A stretch of DNA of 10,671 nucleotides from Thermomucor indicae-seudaticae (taxonomy: Eukaryota > Mucoromycota > Mucoromycetes > Mucorales > Lichtheimiaceae), in assembly GCA_000787465.1 (NCBI GenBank), contig JSYX01000690.1:1-10671 (forward strand), given 5' to 3'. The position numbers were made by a program, and so were the translations under genes. Positions within the stretch are counted from its first letter, which is position 1. Each line of letters starts with the position of its first letter. Of this stretch, positions 1 through 8,312 are shown piece after piece. The notes beneath the pieces were generated by a model. It made no database searches. It had not been told where the DNA came from and saw nothing but the letters and a program-made list of their open reading frames with translations.

Positions 1-2
1 AA

Positions 3-2039
3 CGATTCCTGGGAGTAGTCAACTATTTCCGTGAGCACATACCCAATATATCAACACTGACTGCGCCGCTGGATGCCCTGCGTAACGCAGAAGGCTTGGA
101 GAGTAAATGGTCAGAGGCCCAAGAGAAAGCATTTATTGCTCCCAAGCAGGTCATCACAAAAGCACCGATTCTCCATTTTCGGGTCATGTCAGAACCTTTT
201 CATGTCGCCACCGATGCATCCAACGTCGGAATAGGTGCTGTACTTTACCAAATCATCAATGGCCAAACGCGTCATATTGCTTTCATGGCACGCGCCCTCT
301 CTAAATCTGAACGCAATTACTCAACCACCAAAAGGGAACTCCTGGCGGTTATATTCGCGTTAAAGAAATTTCATGCTTATCTATGGGGCAACAAGTTCAC
401 GCTGTACACGGATCATAAGGCGCTAACGTACCTGCATACTCAGAAAATAGCCAATGCCATGATGATCAACTGGCTGGACACCCTCTTGGAATATGACTTT
501 GAAGTCGTCCATCTCCCTGGTCTGGGAAATGTCTTGCCGGATCAGTTGTCTCGCCTGTTTCCCACGGGAAAAGAGCTGGAGGGGGGTAATGACCGCCAAG
601 ACGTGTATTTTCGTGCCTTAAACACTGCTAAAGACAGGATGACACCGCCTGACGAGGAAAGGAAAGATCTCCTGGAAAAAGCGCATTTATTTGGACACTT
701 CGGTGCTGAAGCTATCGTGAAAAGCCTTCATAATCATTATGGCGTTCACTGGGCATCGATTTACGAAGATGCAGTTGAGACGGTGAAGAAGTGCAAAGAA
801 TGCCAGAAGTATAACATCTCGAAGAAAGGATATCATCCCTTGAGGCCAATCCACGCAAGTATACCTGGTGATCATTGGGCTATCGATTTAACTGGTCCAT
901 ATGGAACATCATACAATGAAAACCATTACCTTTTGGTATTGGTAGATATTTGCGCACGTTTCTGCATCCTACGTCCAATTCCGGATAAATCGTCAGACAC
1001 TATTGTAAAGACATTGATACAGGTGTTCTGCGACTTCGGTCTGCCGCGCATTCTGCAGTCGGATAACGGCACTGAATTTGTGAACGAGCTAGTCAGAAAG
1101 TTTGCTGAAGCTGCTGGCTTTGACCATAGACTGGTAACACCCTATCATCCGCGCGCGAATGGTGCTGCTGAAAGATGGGTACAAACTGCCAAAGCCGCAA
1201 TCGAAAAAAGAATTGACGGTGTTAAAAGAGACTGGACATATACGTGCCAAGCATACAACTTGCAATGAACGCGAAAATATCCAAGCGCCTCGACACGTCG
1301 CCATTCTCATTAATGTTTGCGCGAAAGTGGAATGATTTCAAGGACTATCGAGAAGAACCGGTAGCTCCACCAATGAGTAACAAAGAATTCAAGGAAAGAA
1401 TAGAACTGATGTCAGAATTCGTCTTTCCAGCAATAAGCGAGCGAACTAAAGCCGTTGTTGAAAAACAAAAAGGCAACTTTGACACGAAACACAAGATCGT
1501 GAAATTTCCACCGAAAAGCCACGTTATGGTAAAGTCACAAGCAAAAAGGCTTCTTGACCCACGCTACGAAGGACCTTACACCGTGGCAAGAGAAACCAAA
1601 GGTGGTTCTTACGTACTGCAAGACGCGCAAGGTGAATTATTACCGCGCAATTTATCCACCTTCACCCTTAAAACTTATATCTCAAGACGAGATGGTGCCA
1701 GCTGAAGAAGTGTACGAACTGGAAGCTATTGTCGCACACAAAAAGGAACATGGCAAATACTATTACAAAATCAGATGGAAAGGTTATGGACCCGAAGATG
1801 ATACCTGGGAACCTTCAGATAACATTCATAATACGGTATCCATCGCAAACTATTGGGAAAGACTTGGTCAAACACCAACCCAACAACATTTGCATAAGAC
1901 AGATAGTCATGCAAACGGAACCATAAAACGGTACCTCACGCAAAGAAACGAAAGTCAATGCCCCAAATTTCAAAACAAAACAAACGTCCTCGAAGACATC
2001 ATTAATCTTTCAAAAACGGCAGAGCCTGGAGGGCGGTAA
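3..2039 (+). pseudogene. pol: Ty3/gypsy chromovirus pol, 3' part, two frame breaks
   Basis: Polyprotein of an LTR retrotransposon; it copies element RNA and inserts the cDNA. The reading frame is open from base 3, so the 5' part lies outside the window. Order: end of the reverse transcriptase (RFLGVVNYFR); RNase H (ATDAS, KRELLAV, YTDHKAL and LPDQLSR give its acidic residues); integrase zinc finger (HLFGH then CKEC, an HHCC finger); integrase core with D codon 885-887, D 1062-1064 and E 1170-1172 (35 residues apart, the classic spacing); GPY module (EGPYTV); chromodomain. The GPY module plus chromodomain identifies a chromovirus. The frame shifts at about 1240 (looks like one base lost; stop at 1266-1268) and shifts back at about 1670 (looks like one base gained), so the chromodomain is in the original frame again. 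As written it is not translatable through, so the copy is probably dead unless these are assembly errors. Confidence 0.93.
1704..1868 (+). other. Chromodomain at the C-terminus of the pol
   Basis: The segment from EEVYELEAIVAHK through IRWKGYGPEDDTWEP to IANYWERL is a canonical chromodomain. The aromatic cage positions are visible: Tyr in VYELEAI, Trp in IRWKGY and Trp in DDTWEP. In chromoviruses this domain, fused after the integrase, steers integration to methylated-histone heterochromatin (family knowledge). A complete cage suggests the module still had its binding surface when this copy inserted. Confidence 0.92.
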
Positions 2040-2220
2040 CGTCTTATTGGCAACTAATTCAATGGTGGTGTAAAGAGCTATGGGCTTGTACACACGGTAT
2101 CGAGGTTACACATATTTCAATCTCCATCTGCAAACTTTTTCTTTTACTGGCAGACTAGAATAAGCTCGCTCTTCTTCGAAGAATAAACCAAAGTCTCACA
2201 GTACTTCGGTCTCTCGCTCA
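2038..2220 (+). repeat. 3' LTR of the plus-strand chromovirus
   Basis: It directly follows the end of pol. A purine-rich tract (GGAGGGCGG, 2028-2036) sits where the polypurine tract should be. The 3' boundary is placed at CTCA because similarity to the inverted LTR around 3993-4060 stops just beyond it: both contain TTCGAAGAATAAA or TTCGAATAAA, then TCTCACAGTACTTC, then CTCATCT. The 5' boundary is approximate, because no clean TG start is visible. Confidence 0.6.
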
Positions 2221-2309
2221 TCTCTTATAACAGCACCAACCACAACAACAAAATCTCAGCTTTGATTCTCCGCAATCCACGCTGAAAAGTCCCACTTTGA
2301 GTGCCTATT

Positions 2310-3947
2310 TTAACTTCCAGCCCCAGAACTGTTGCCTTCAAGAGTGTTGTCGTCTTGTGCAGAGACGACTTGTTGGTCGTTTTTGGGTCGTGATGTTGGT
2401 GATGTTGTTTGCTGATCCTGCGTATGGACCTCATTGCTTGTTGCTATAGTTGCGCCTTGGATTGCCATATGCGCGACCCGTGCGACCACTTTCTTTTTAT
2501 CGGTCTTCGCTGTCCCTCTTAGATAGGCAGGCGGCGTGAGGTTTCTTGCGAGATAAAACTCTTCACATCTGTGGTTTTTTTTCCCACTTGCGGCCACAAC
2601 TATCACAAAGTCCTTGCTTACGCAGAACAGCTTCCCCTAAAGAGAGGTTTTTAGGTGCCTTACTGGTATCAGTTCGGCTTATGTTAGTTGGCTTTCTAAA
2701 GCCTTGGTTTGGCGCATTATACGCTATTCTTGGCTTCTGTAACTTTCCCGTTGTCCTGTTTCCTGCTGCTGTTCAAGAGCTGAACGCTTATTGTTAGTTT
2801 GTACCAGCACACCAGGGTCTTCGTAACCCAAGGTGACACGGGTTATGTCATTAATCGACTTCGGCGTCTCGCAACCCAGTGCACTAGCCAGCGAAATGTG
2901 GGCTCTGTCTTGTACAGGATCCAGCAAGCCATGAAAGAAAAAGACAGCTACGTGTGTCCCATCCTCCATACCCGCGTCGCGTCGTACTTGTTGAAAACGG
3001 TTTAAATAACTGCGAACAGTTTCACCTTTTTTGAGCTACTGGATCATCTTCAGGAAACGATAGAATGGACTTTCATAATCATCAACAAGCAATTCGACAA
3101 CCTTCACCCACTTATACCCTTTGCCTTTTAATGTTTCGTCAAACCACGAATCCTGTTCTGAGTTCAGACACAGTGGTAAAAGCCGCTCCCATTCGCTGTC
3201 GAATGGTTGCTTGTAAGCATTGAGACTTCTTTCAAACTCTTTGACGAAATGATTGACACTTTCGAAAACTTGTGCCTTGGGCTTCCAGATATCGTCAGCC
3301 AATTGGAATTGTGGCATGTCGGGCGGGACTATACGTCGATAGTCGGAGCGTGCGTTGGGCACCGCTGTGTCTAGAGACACTTTGCGTTGACCCATCTGAT
3401 GGGCTGCTTGTATTTCCCTTAACTCAAGTAACCTAGCGTTAGTTGCTTTGTACTTGTTTTTGAGATCCTTCACTATTTCAGCGGATTCTTCTCGTTCTTG
3501 TGCATCCAGGAACTGCAGAAGCTCTAGTAGCATCTCCATTCTGCTCGCGTTGCTCGCAGGAGGAGCGCTTTGACTGCCACTGGGGACAGAAAAGTTAGTG
3601 CCATTAAAGGCTTGGGTGCCGTTGCCGGCTTGGTTGCCATAAAAGGCGTTCTGGGTGTCCGAGAACACCACAGTTGAGGTTGCACCCGTGACTGGGATAC
3701 CACCCGAGACAGAGACCTGGTAAACACCAGCCAGGGCAGGAAGGACTGGATGCTGGACCGAAGTCGGCACGAGGGGCGAGATGGGAGCCGCAAGTTGCTG
3801 GGCGTTGTTGCCAAGGTTGAGCGGCTGGGAAGCGTTGACCATCTCCATATCATTGTCGATGGCGCTGTTGTTGCTGGGGGTGTTGACGATGTTGATGATG
3901 TTGTTGTTGATAGCGGACACGTTGATTGTTGAGTTGGTTGCAGTCAT
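2310..3947 (-). pseudogene. gag: Decayed retrotransposon gag (capsid/nucleocapsid)
   Basis: Structural protein of a Ty3/gypsy element on the opposite strand to the pol. The ATG at 3947 lies about 45 bp after the end of its LTR. The N-terminus is Asn/Ser/Ala/Gln-rich and disordered. A helical stretch follows (about residues 130-190), then a capsid region with KAQVFESVNHFVKEFERSL and, past a stop, the conserved YLNRFQQVRRDAG and HGLLDPVQDRA...ITRVTLGYED segments. A zinc knuckle is recognisable near 2565-2610 as CDSCGRKW plus HRCEEF. Damage: in-frame TAG at 3036-3038 with the same frame continuing to 2724; frame changes near 2735 and 2705; another at an A8/T8 run near 2575-2582. The last segment ends at TAA 2310-2312. 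Clearly non-functional as written. Identification rests on the knuckle, the capsid-like segments and the adjacent LTR. Confidence 0.85.
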
Positions 3948-3980
3948 GGAATTCACAGTAAAAAAGTTGTATTTGCTGTT

Positions 3981-3990
3981 GGTATGTCCA
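3981..3990 (-). other. Candidate primer-binding site
   Basis: Two bases after the CTCA end of the inverted LTR the minus strand reads TGGACATACC. Ty3/gypsy primer-binding sites usually start with TGG, complementary to the CCA end of a tRNA, close to the LTR. The matching tRNA is not identified. Confidence 0.35.
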
Positions 3991-3992
3991 GA

Positions 3993-4105
3993 TGAGGCGA
4001 GAAGAAGTACTGTGAGATCAGTATTTATTCGAAGAAGGAAGGAAGAGCTTCTAACTTAGTCATGGTAACATTATTTCAGACGGAATTCAATATCCGACCT
4101 CTACT
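3993..4105 (-). repeat. 5' LTR (3' portion visible) of the minus-strand element
   Basis: Read on the minus strand, this shares the order AGAAGCTCTTCC, TTCTTCGAATAAA, TCTCACAGTACTTC, CTCATCT with the LTR at 2038-2220, with small gaps. Weaker similarity (ATATTGAATTCC, TCTGAAATAA) continues to about 4105. It lies immediately upstream of the gag ATG, as a 5' LTR should. The outer boundary is not resolvable by eye, and part of it may lie under the end of the neighbouring coiled-coil ORF. Confidence 0.55.
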
Positions 4106-4496
4106 GCTATTGGATGTCCAAATACGACACAAGCGTCGACCGCGCTGGTCAAGCGCCACAAAGTCTGGGCTTTCTCGCCACATCTGGCCTCGAACGTCGC
4201 TAATGGGAGATTGTACTTCCCTGCCAGTTCCCTCTTTCTACGAATGATGGACTCTTCCAATTCCTCGATGTCACGTGCGAGCTCAGCTATGAGAACGTCA
4301 TGTTCGGCTTCGTTTTCCACTTGCGTGGTTTGTGCCTGCATGGCTGGTGCCTGGGGTGCCTGGCGCTGGACTTGAGCAGCTGACCACCCAGCTGCAGTAA
4401 CAGCTGTCTCTGCTCTGGGTTTAACTGTCCTAGGCGCTGGTAGGCTTCGTGAAGCTCTATGATAAGGCGTTTTTGTTCTTCAGTGAGGCACAGCAT
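4087..4496 (-). pseudogene. Small coiled-coil protein gene, frame broken, next to LTR
   Basis: ATG at 4496 opens MLCLTEEQKRLIIELHEAY, followed by LGQLNPEQRQLLLQL, a strongly helical, Glu/Gln/Leu-rich start. Near 4385 the frame changes by one base into a Gln/Ala/Pro-rich linker (QRQAPQAPAMQAQTTQ) and then a second heptad-like helix, IAELARDIEELEESIIRRKR. The last about 25 codons before the stop at 4087 lose this character and may be LTR-derived. A 44-nt intron (GTGGTC...CCAG) could also reconcile the frames, but it would be shorter than the other introns here and lacks a branch site. I do not recognise the family. It diverges from PARN and is probably a host gene truncated or altered by the retrotransposon. 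Confidence 0.5.
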
Positions 4497-4665
4497 GAGG
4501 AACTATTAAAAGATAGTGGGCGACCTTTAAACGCTTTGGCTTTCGGTTATTAGGCTGTTTATTCTCAGCCGCGTTGGTGACAGCGCAGCGCGGACGAATG
4601 TCCGCTGAATTTAGAAATCCTAGGCAAAGAATCCAGTTCCGTTGGGCAGCAAGGATCGATCGACA
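4497..4665. promoter_or_regulatory. Shared divergent promoter region
   Basis: 169 bp separate the ATG of the coiled-coil gene (minus strand) from the ATG of PARN (plus strand), so both promoters must lie here. It contains a small perfect hairpin (GCGGAC, loop GAAT, GTCCGC; 4590-4605) inside a GC-rich patch. No clear TATA box is seen. Confidence 0.5.
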
Positions 4666-6947
4666 ATGGAGATCCCTCGTCAGCAGTTTTTGTCGCAACT
4701 GCCGACTATCCAAAAAGCCATTGACGAATGCGAGTTTATAGCCGTGGACACTGAACTTTCTGGTCGTTAACCATGTTCAATGTGTCAAACGGATCGCCTG
4801 AAGCTGACATTTTTTTCTCGTTGTCTTGCACAGGTTTGCATCGACCCGGACGTGCGAAAAGAATTGACACACTTGTCAACCGGTACGCAGAGTACAAAGA
4901 AGCTACGGAACGCTACATCATTATACAATTTGGCCTGTGCACGTTTACTTGGGATGAACGGTCCGGGCGCTACATTGCCAAACCCTTCAATTTCTACATT
5001 TTTCCAACAAGCATGACGGGCAAGATTCAACCTAATCGCACATTTCTGACACAAGCTCAAGCTTTTGACTTTTTGTCAAAGCAAGCGTTTGATTTTAACA
5101 AGGTACAGTAACAACATTATCCGTAGACATCGCAAGCGGCTCTTTTGGCTGAGACATCTCTAGTGGGTATATCAAGGGATACCGTACTTGACGGTGGCAG
5201 AAGAAGAAGCTTACATGGCGGAAGCTATGCGTAAGCTAAACGATGAGCTGCCAGATATCCGGATTGATGAAAAAGAAAGAGGATTCTTGGAAGCGGCAAA
5301 GTGAGTTAGTTAAAAGAGCCTCACCTCTCCGTCTGTTCCTGAACCTGAATGGCGTCTGTCTCAGGAACAAGATTGAGGAATGGTTGAAGGATCCAACAAA
5401 GGCAGAGGATAAGGATGGCGTCAATATCAGTACCCGGAATGCATATCAGCGACGCTTGATTTACCAAGAAGTTAGAAAAAGGTGTGCTGATGACAAATCG
5501 CGTCAATAGAGAGAGGGACAATCCAAGATTTACTTCAAAATTAGTTACAAGGATCTGACAGCAGAAGGGAGGTCCGGTTTCATTCGAATTATGCGCATGA
5601 GTGCAAAGGAACAGCAGAAGAGAAACAGAGACCGAGAAAACAAGTTAAAGGTACACAGCAACTTCAAAAGGTTAATTTTGGCGAGGCTTTCACTGACATT
5701 GCTCATATCAAGAAAGATTGTAAAGATGCAGTCGGATTTCGACAGGTGATAGACATGATCTCAGCCTCACGCAAATTGGTTGTTGGACACAACATGCTCC
5801 TCGACGTTTGTCATATAATTGGTCAGTTTATCCAGCCGCTTCCCGACGATGTCCGTGATTTTAAGAAGCTCGCCCATAAGGTTTTCCCATAGTACGTTCA
5901 GCCAAGGAAAGCATAATGACAGGAGAAGGAATAATGCTAAAGTCTTATTTTGAAAAGCATGGCAGACACCAAGTATATGTGTGCCTCTGTAGCCGATCTT
6001 CAGGTTCGTTTGCAATGATTCTATCGTACAACGATGTCACAGCTCAGAGAATGCGCCCATAGCCTATCATTGGCACTGCAACATCACTAGACGTCTTGCG
6101 TTTCGAGACAAATCGAGAGTTATTCAAGAACCCAAGAGTTGGTATGTGTAAACGGCGGAACCACGGAACCTTTTGGCTGATGGAATCCCAAACGCTCAGA
6201 TATGGACATGGAGTTTCCTCGTTATTTGAACGACAAGGAACACGAAGCAGGCTACGACGCTTACGTTACTGGAACGGTTTTCCTGAAACTCCATTCGTAC
6301 TTAGGTAAATACTTACATCTCTATTGCCCAACGTGCACCTTCTAATGCTGCCGTTAGAGATGCAGCGGAAACCACCAACGCCTTTAGAACCTAAACCAGA
6401 GCCCACAAACAAAAAGGCTGAAAGCTACCATGAAGAGAAGCACCGTGGCACAGAAGGTGGCTGGGATATATCCGACGACGAAGGAGAAGATCCCAACTGG
6501 CTGACCGACGATGTACCGGAAGACGAAGAAGAAGTATACAATCATGGCTCCATCCGCTTCCCGCTTCAAGATGAGAACGGTGAGCCAACACCGGTAGTCA
6601 AAGAATATGTAAACAAAGCGACGATGGTTCGAACTGGTTTCGAATGCTTTGACTTTGTTGACACCGAAAAGATTGACGAGACTGCCGACGCATTCCATGT
6701 CTACCGCAGTTCACGCCCAATTCCTCGCACACTTGTATTTGATTGTTTTGCCGAATTTGGCAAGCATATTGTTGACTTCGTCGACGATCATACAGCCTTC
6801 GTTGTTTATGAAAACCTGACGCAAGATCATGAAACCGTCAAAAGAAAGGTCACTGAACGACTGGAAGCAGACGCATCTGGAGATGGAGACGGTGTGGTAG
6901 TAGAAACGATGGCAGAATATTCTTTAAGACAAAAAAGAGCAACATAA
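4666..6947 (+). CDS. PARN: PARN-type poly(A)-specific 3' exoribonuclease (deadenylase), ten exons
   Basis: Removes poly(A) tails from RNA as a metal-dependent DEDDh exonuclease. I predict introns at 4763-4833, 5103-5163, 5301-5364, 5471-5527, 5651-5712, 5892-5957, 6004-6062, 6142-6199 and 6305-6357. The exons sum to 1731 nt, that is 576 residues plus stop, near the size of known PARNs. Catalytic residues are visible: D28 and E30 (AVDTELSG), D275 (GHNMLLDV), H360 and D365 (HEAGYDAYVTG). Other landmarks are PYLTVAEEEAY, RNAYQRRLIYQ, an R3H-like insertion (GFIRIMRM), KDAVGFRQVIDMI and DTKYMCAS; an acidic GGWDISDDEGEDPNW linker; and a C-terminal RRM-like region from about residue 430. Introns 4 and 5 remove an in-frame TAG (5507-5509) and a frame change. 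Intron 9 is the least certain, because skipping it with two indels gives a protein-like alternative. Convergent with the next gene. Confidence 0.9.
5471..5527 (+). other. Predicted in-frame intron removing a TAG from PARN
   Basis: 57 nt, GTTAGA...CCAAG, a multiple of three, containing TAG at 5507-5509. The donor GTTAGA is the same as in the small gene at 8313-8726. After removal the spacing between RRLIYQ and GFIRI approaches that of known PARNs. Without splicing the protein would end after about 216 residues. Confidence 0.65.
5651..5712 (+). other. Predicted intron joining two frames of PARN
   Basis: 62 nt, GTACAC...ATCAAG, with a CTGAC branch-like motif about 16 nt before the acceptor. It joins RENKLK to KDCKDAVGF in frame, which restores the compact spacing to the conserved VGF..VI segment. 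Confidence 0.72.
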
Positions 6948-7606
6948 AGAAGCACGAGCTTGCGAATATCTATCTATCTGCCTTCCTTTTTTGTCACTTA
7001 ATCTTAGGCTTGTAGTTGAAGTTCCAATTCTTTATCACCAATCAAGACCTTGACAGGACCTTCGTCAATGGTGGCTAACGGCTTTCCATCGAGACCCGTG
7101 TACCGGAACACATTCACTGTAAGCTCAAAGTCAAGCGACACGGAGTCTCCCTTAGCCGAAAAGACCTTTTGAAATCCTTTCAGAAGTTTGAAAGGAGGAG
7201 TGACACGACGGGACTGGCTGCTGGACAAATATGAGGACGGTTTCCATGCCGTCATAGGGCCTACGGTTGGTGATGCTGACCGACACCTTGACAGGCGCAT
7301 CCTTGCTCAACTAGGGCTTCCATCATGCCAGAGTACCAGCATGAGGCATGATCATGCGAATTTCCTGCCAGTTTCCTGCCAGTCAGGCGACTTTCATGCC
7401 AATTTCATGTCAGCTTCGTGCCACTCATGCCAATTCCATGCCACCTCAGTATTCACTGAATTGTGAGACCGACCGTTCGACTATGGATTTTCTATGATAC
7501 CATTTCAAGTTCTTGATTCAAATTTTTAGTGAACAGAATTCCAATCGAAGACGAATGAGATTATCAGGGCTCGAATTTTTATGAAGTGGCATGAGATGGC
7601 ATGAGT

Positions 7607-7622
7607 TGGCATGATCATGCCA
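7607..7622. repeat. 16-bp perfect palindrome in the transposon
   Basis: TGGCATGATCATGCCA is two TGGCATGA motifs head to head. A shorter version (GCATGATCATGC, 7346-7357) lies in the opposite half of the element. It is a plausible dimeric binding site for the mobilising transposase (inference). Confidence 0.8.
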
Positions 7623-7699
7623 CCTAGTTTCATGCCATGCCATTCCACTGGCATGAAATCTCATGCCACGACCCCGGCATGAGGCATGACAAGCAATTT

Positions 7700-7723
7700 C
7701 ATGCCATGCCATGCCATGCCATA
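7700..7723. repeat. Short CATGC tandem run
   Basis: Four to five consecutive ATGCC units occur in the right arm of the transposon. It looks like local slippage expansion of the TCATGCC motif. Confidence 0.7.
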
Positions 7724-7862
7724 CCGTCATGCCACTTGGCATGAAATGGAAGCCCTAAAGTTGACGATTCTTCGCTACGTATGCCTCAAGTTTTTCTACG
7801 TAAGCGAGAGGGTTGACCTGCCAGTCAGGGCGACGGGGAGCACTGCGGTTATTGTTGGACAT

Positions 7863-8312
7863 CTCCTGTTGTTACTGCGTTCGATATAAAGCGCCTGCTA
7901 CTCTAGAGCGAGTTAAAAAGGAAGAAAAGAAGACAGGAAAGAAAAAAGTAGGGCCACTATTTTTGATGAACTATTGACATCACACAATACAGAACACGAA
8001 CAACGTGTGATTTATTTAGATATATACATTGTTCCCATGTTGTCCAGCGCCTGCGTCTGGACGTTGACCAAAGGAAACAAAACACGCAAACTCTTAATAA
8101 TATTTGTACTACTCGGATTCTGACCTATAAGACTTTATAGCATTGGTGTATGTGCATCACAGTCAGCAGTTTCGAAGCGAAAAATGTATATATGCTAAGC
8201 CAATATGTCGTGTTATGATATATGTGTATTAATTAAGTAATAATGACAATTGTTTCTGCCCATGCTCTTCAAGTTGGTCGTTGATTAGGCCACAACGCTT
8301 TCGCTGCTACTG
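7863..8312. other. Gene-free stretch, 450 bp
   Basis: It contains the presumed promoter of the Fn3-like gene (TATA-like at 7881-7890) and the 3' side of the small minus-strand gene. It is AT-rich, with purine-rich GGAAGAAAAGAAGA around 7919-7935 and a small inverted repeat (GTCCAG...CTGGAC, about 8042-8062). I see no coding signal. Confidence 0.5.

Larger units (their letters stand above)
7312..7757. mobile_element. Non-autonomous DNA transposon (MITE-like) rich in GGCATGA/TCATGCC
   Basis: 446 bp, bounded by inverted termini: TAGGGCTTCCAT at 7312 and its reverse complement ending at 7757, both soon followed inwards by CATGCC. Both ends carry dense copies of TGGCATGA in either orientation, leaving a plainer AT-rich core (about 7450-7580). 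No ORF of its own is evident. It sits inside the Fn3-like gene, whose two halves read in the same frame on either side. The eight bases flanking each end (TGCTCAAC and AAGTTGAC) do not match, so no target duplication survives. The TAGGGCT start resembles hAT-superfamily ends (inference). Confidence 0.8.
7004..7862 (-). pseudogene. Fibronectin-III-like domain protein, split by a transposon
   Basis: ATG at 7862 (upstream in-frame TAA; a TATA-like TTTATATCGA at 7881-7890) starts MSNNNRSAPRRPDWQVNPLAYVEKLEAYV. The frame reaches a TAG right at the border of the 446-bp element at 7312-7757. After it the same gene resumes in the same frame: DAPVKVSVSITN, then METVLIFVQQPV. Near 7210 one extra base (a CCC run) shifts the frame into VTPPFKLLKGFQKVF. 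The end is KVLIGDKELELQLQA and TAA at 7004-7006. The V.V.ITN...ETVLIFV...PFKLLKGFQKV pattern matches the Fn3-like domain at the C-terminus of family GH3 glycosidases. No GH3 catalytic domain is present, and with the insert removed the protein would be only about 135 residues, so it is either a stand-alone Fn3-like protein or a remnant. Dead as written; it ends 56 bp from the PARN stop. Confidence 0.7.

Noticed and set aside
2221..2232. LTR end placed at ATAACA (2232)
   Set aside because: The similarity between the two LTRs stops at CTCATCT, and a TGG-starting primer site follows CTCA in the inverted copy, so 2220 is preferred.
3524..3853. Arg/Ser-rich open frame on the minus strand
   Set aside because: It is a shadow of gag in another frame with no features of its own.
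5507..5509. Nonsense codon making PARN a pseudogene, or UAG recoding
   Set aside because: An in-frame 57-nt GT...AG intron contains it. The rest of the gene is coherent and the summed exons are a multiple of three.
7004..7300. C-terminal exon of a complete GH3 beta-glucosidase
   Set aside because: No GH3 catalytic sequence is found upstream on the minus strand; instead there is an ATG with an in-frame stop before it.
7312..7757. CRISPR-like or satellite array of GGCATGA repeats
   Set aside because: The motifs are short, irregularly spaced and in both orientations, concentrated in two arms between inverted termini: transposon subterminal repeats, not an array with spacers.
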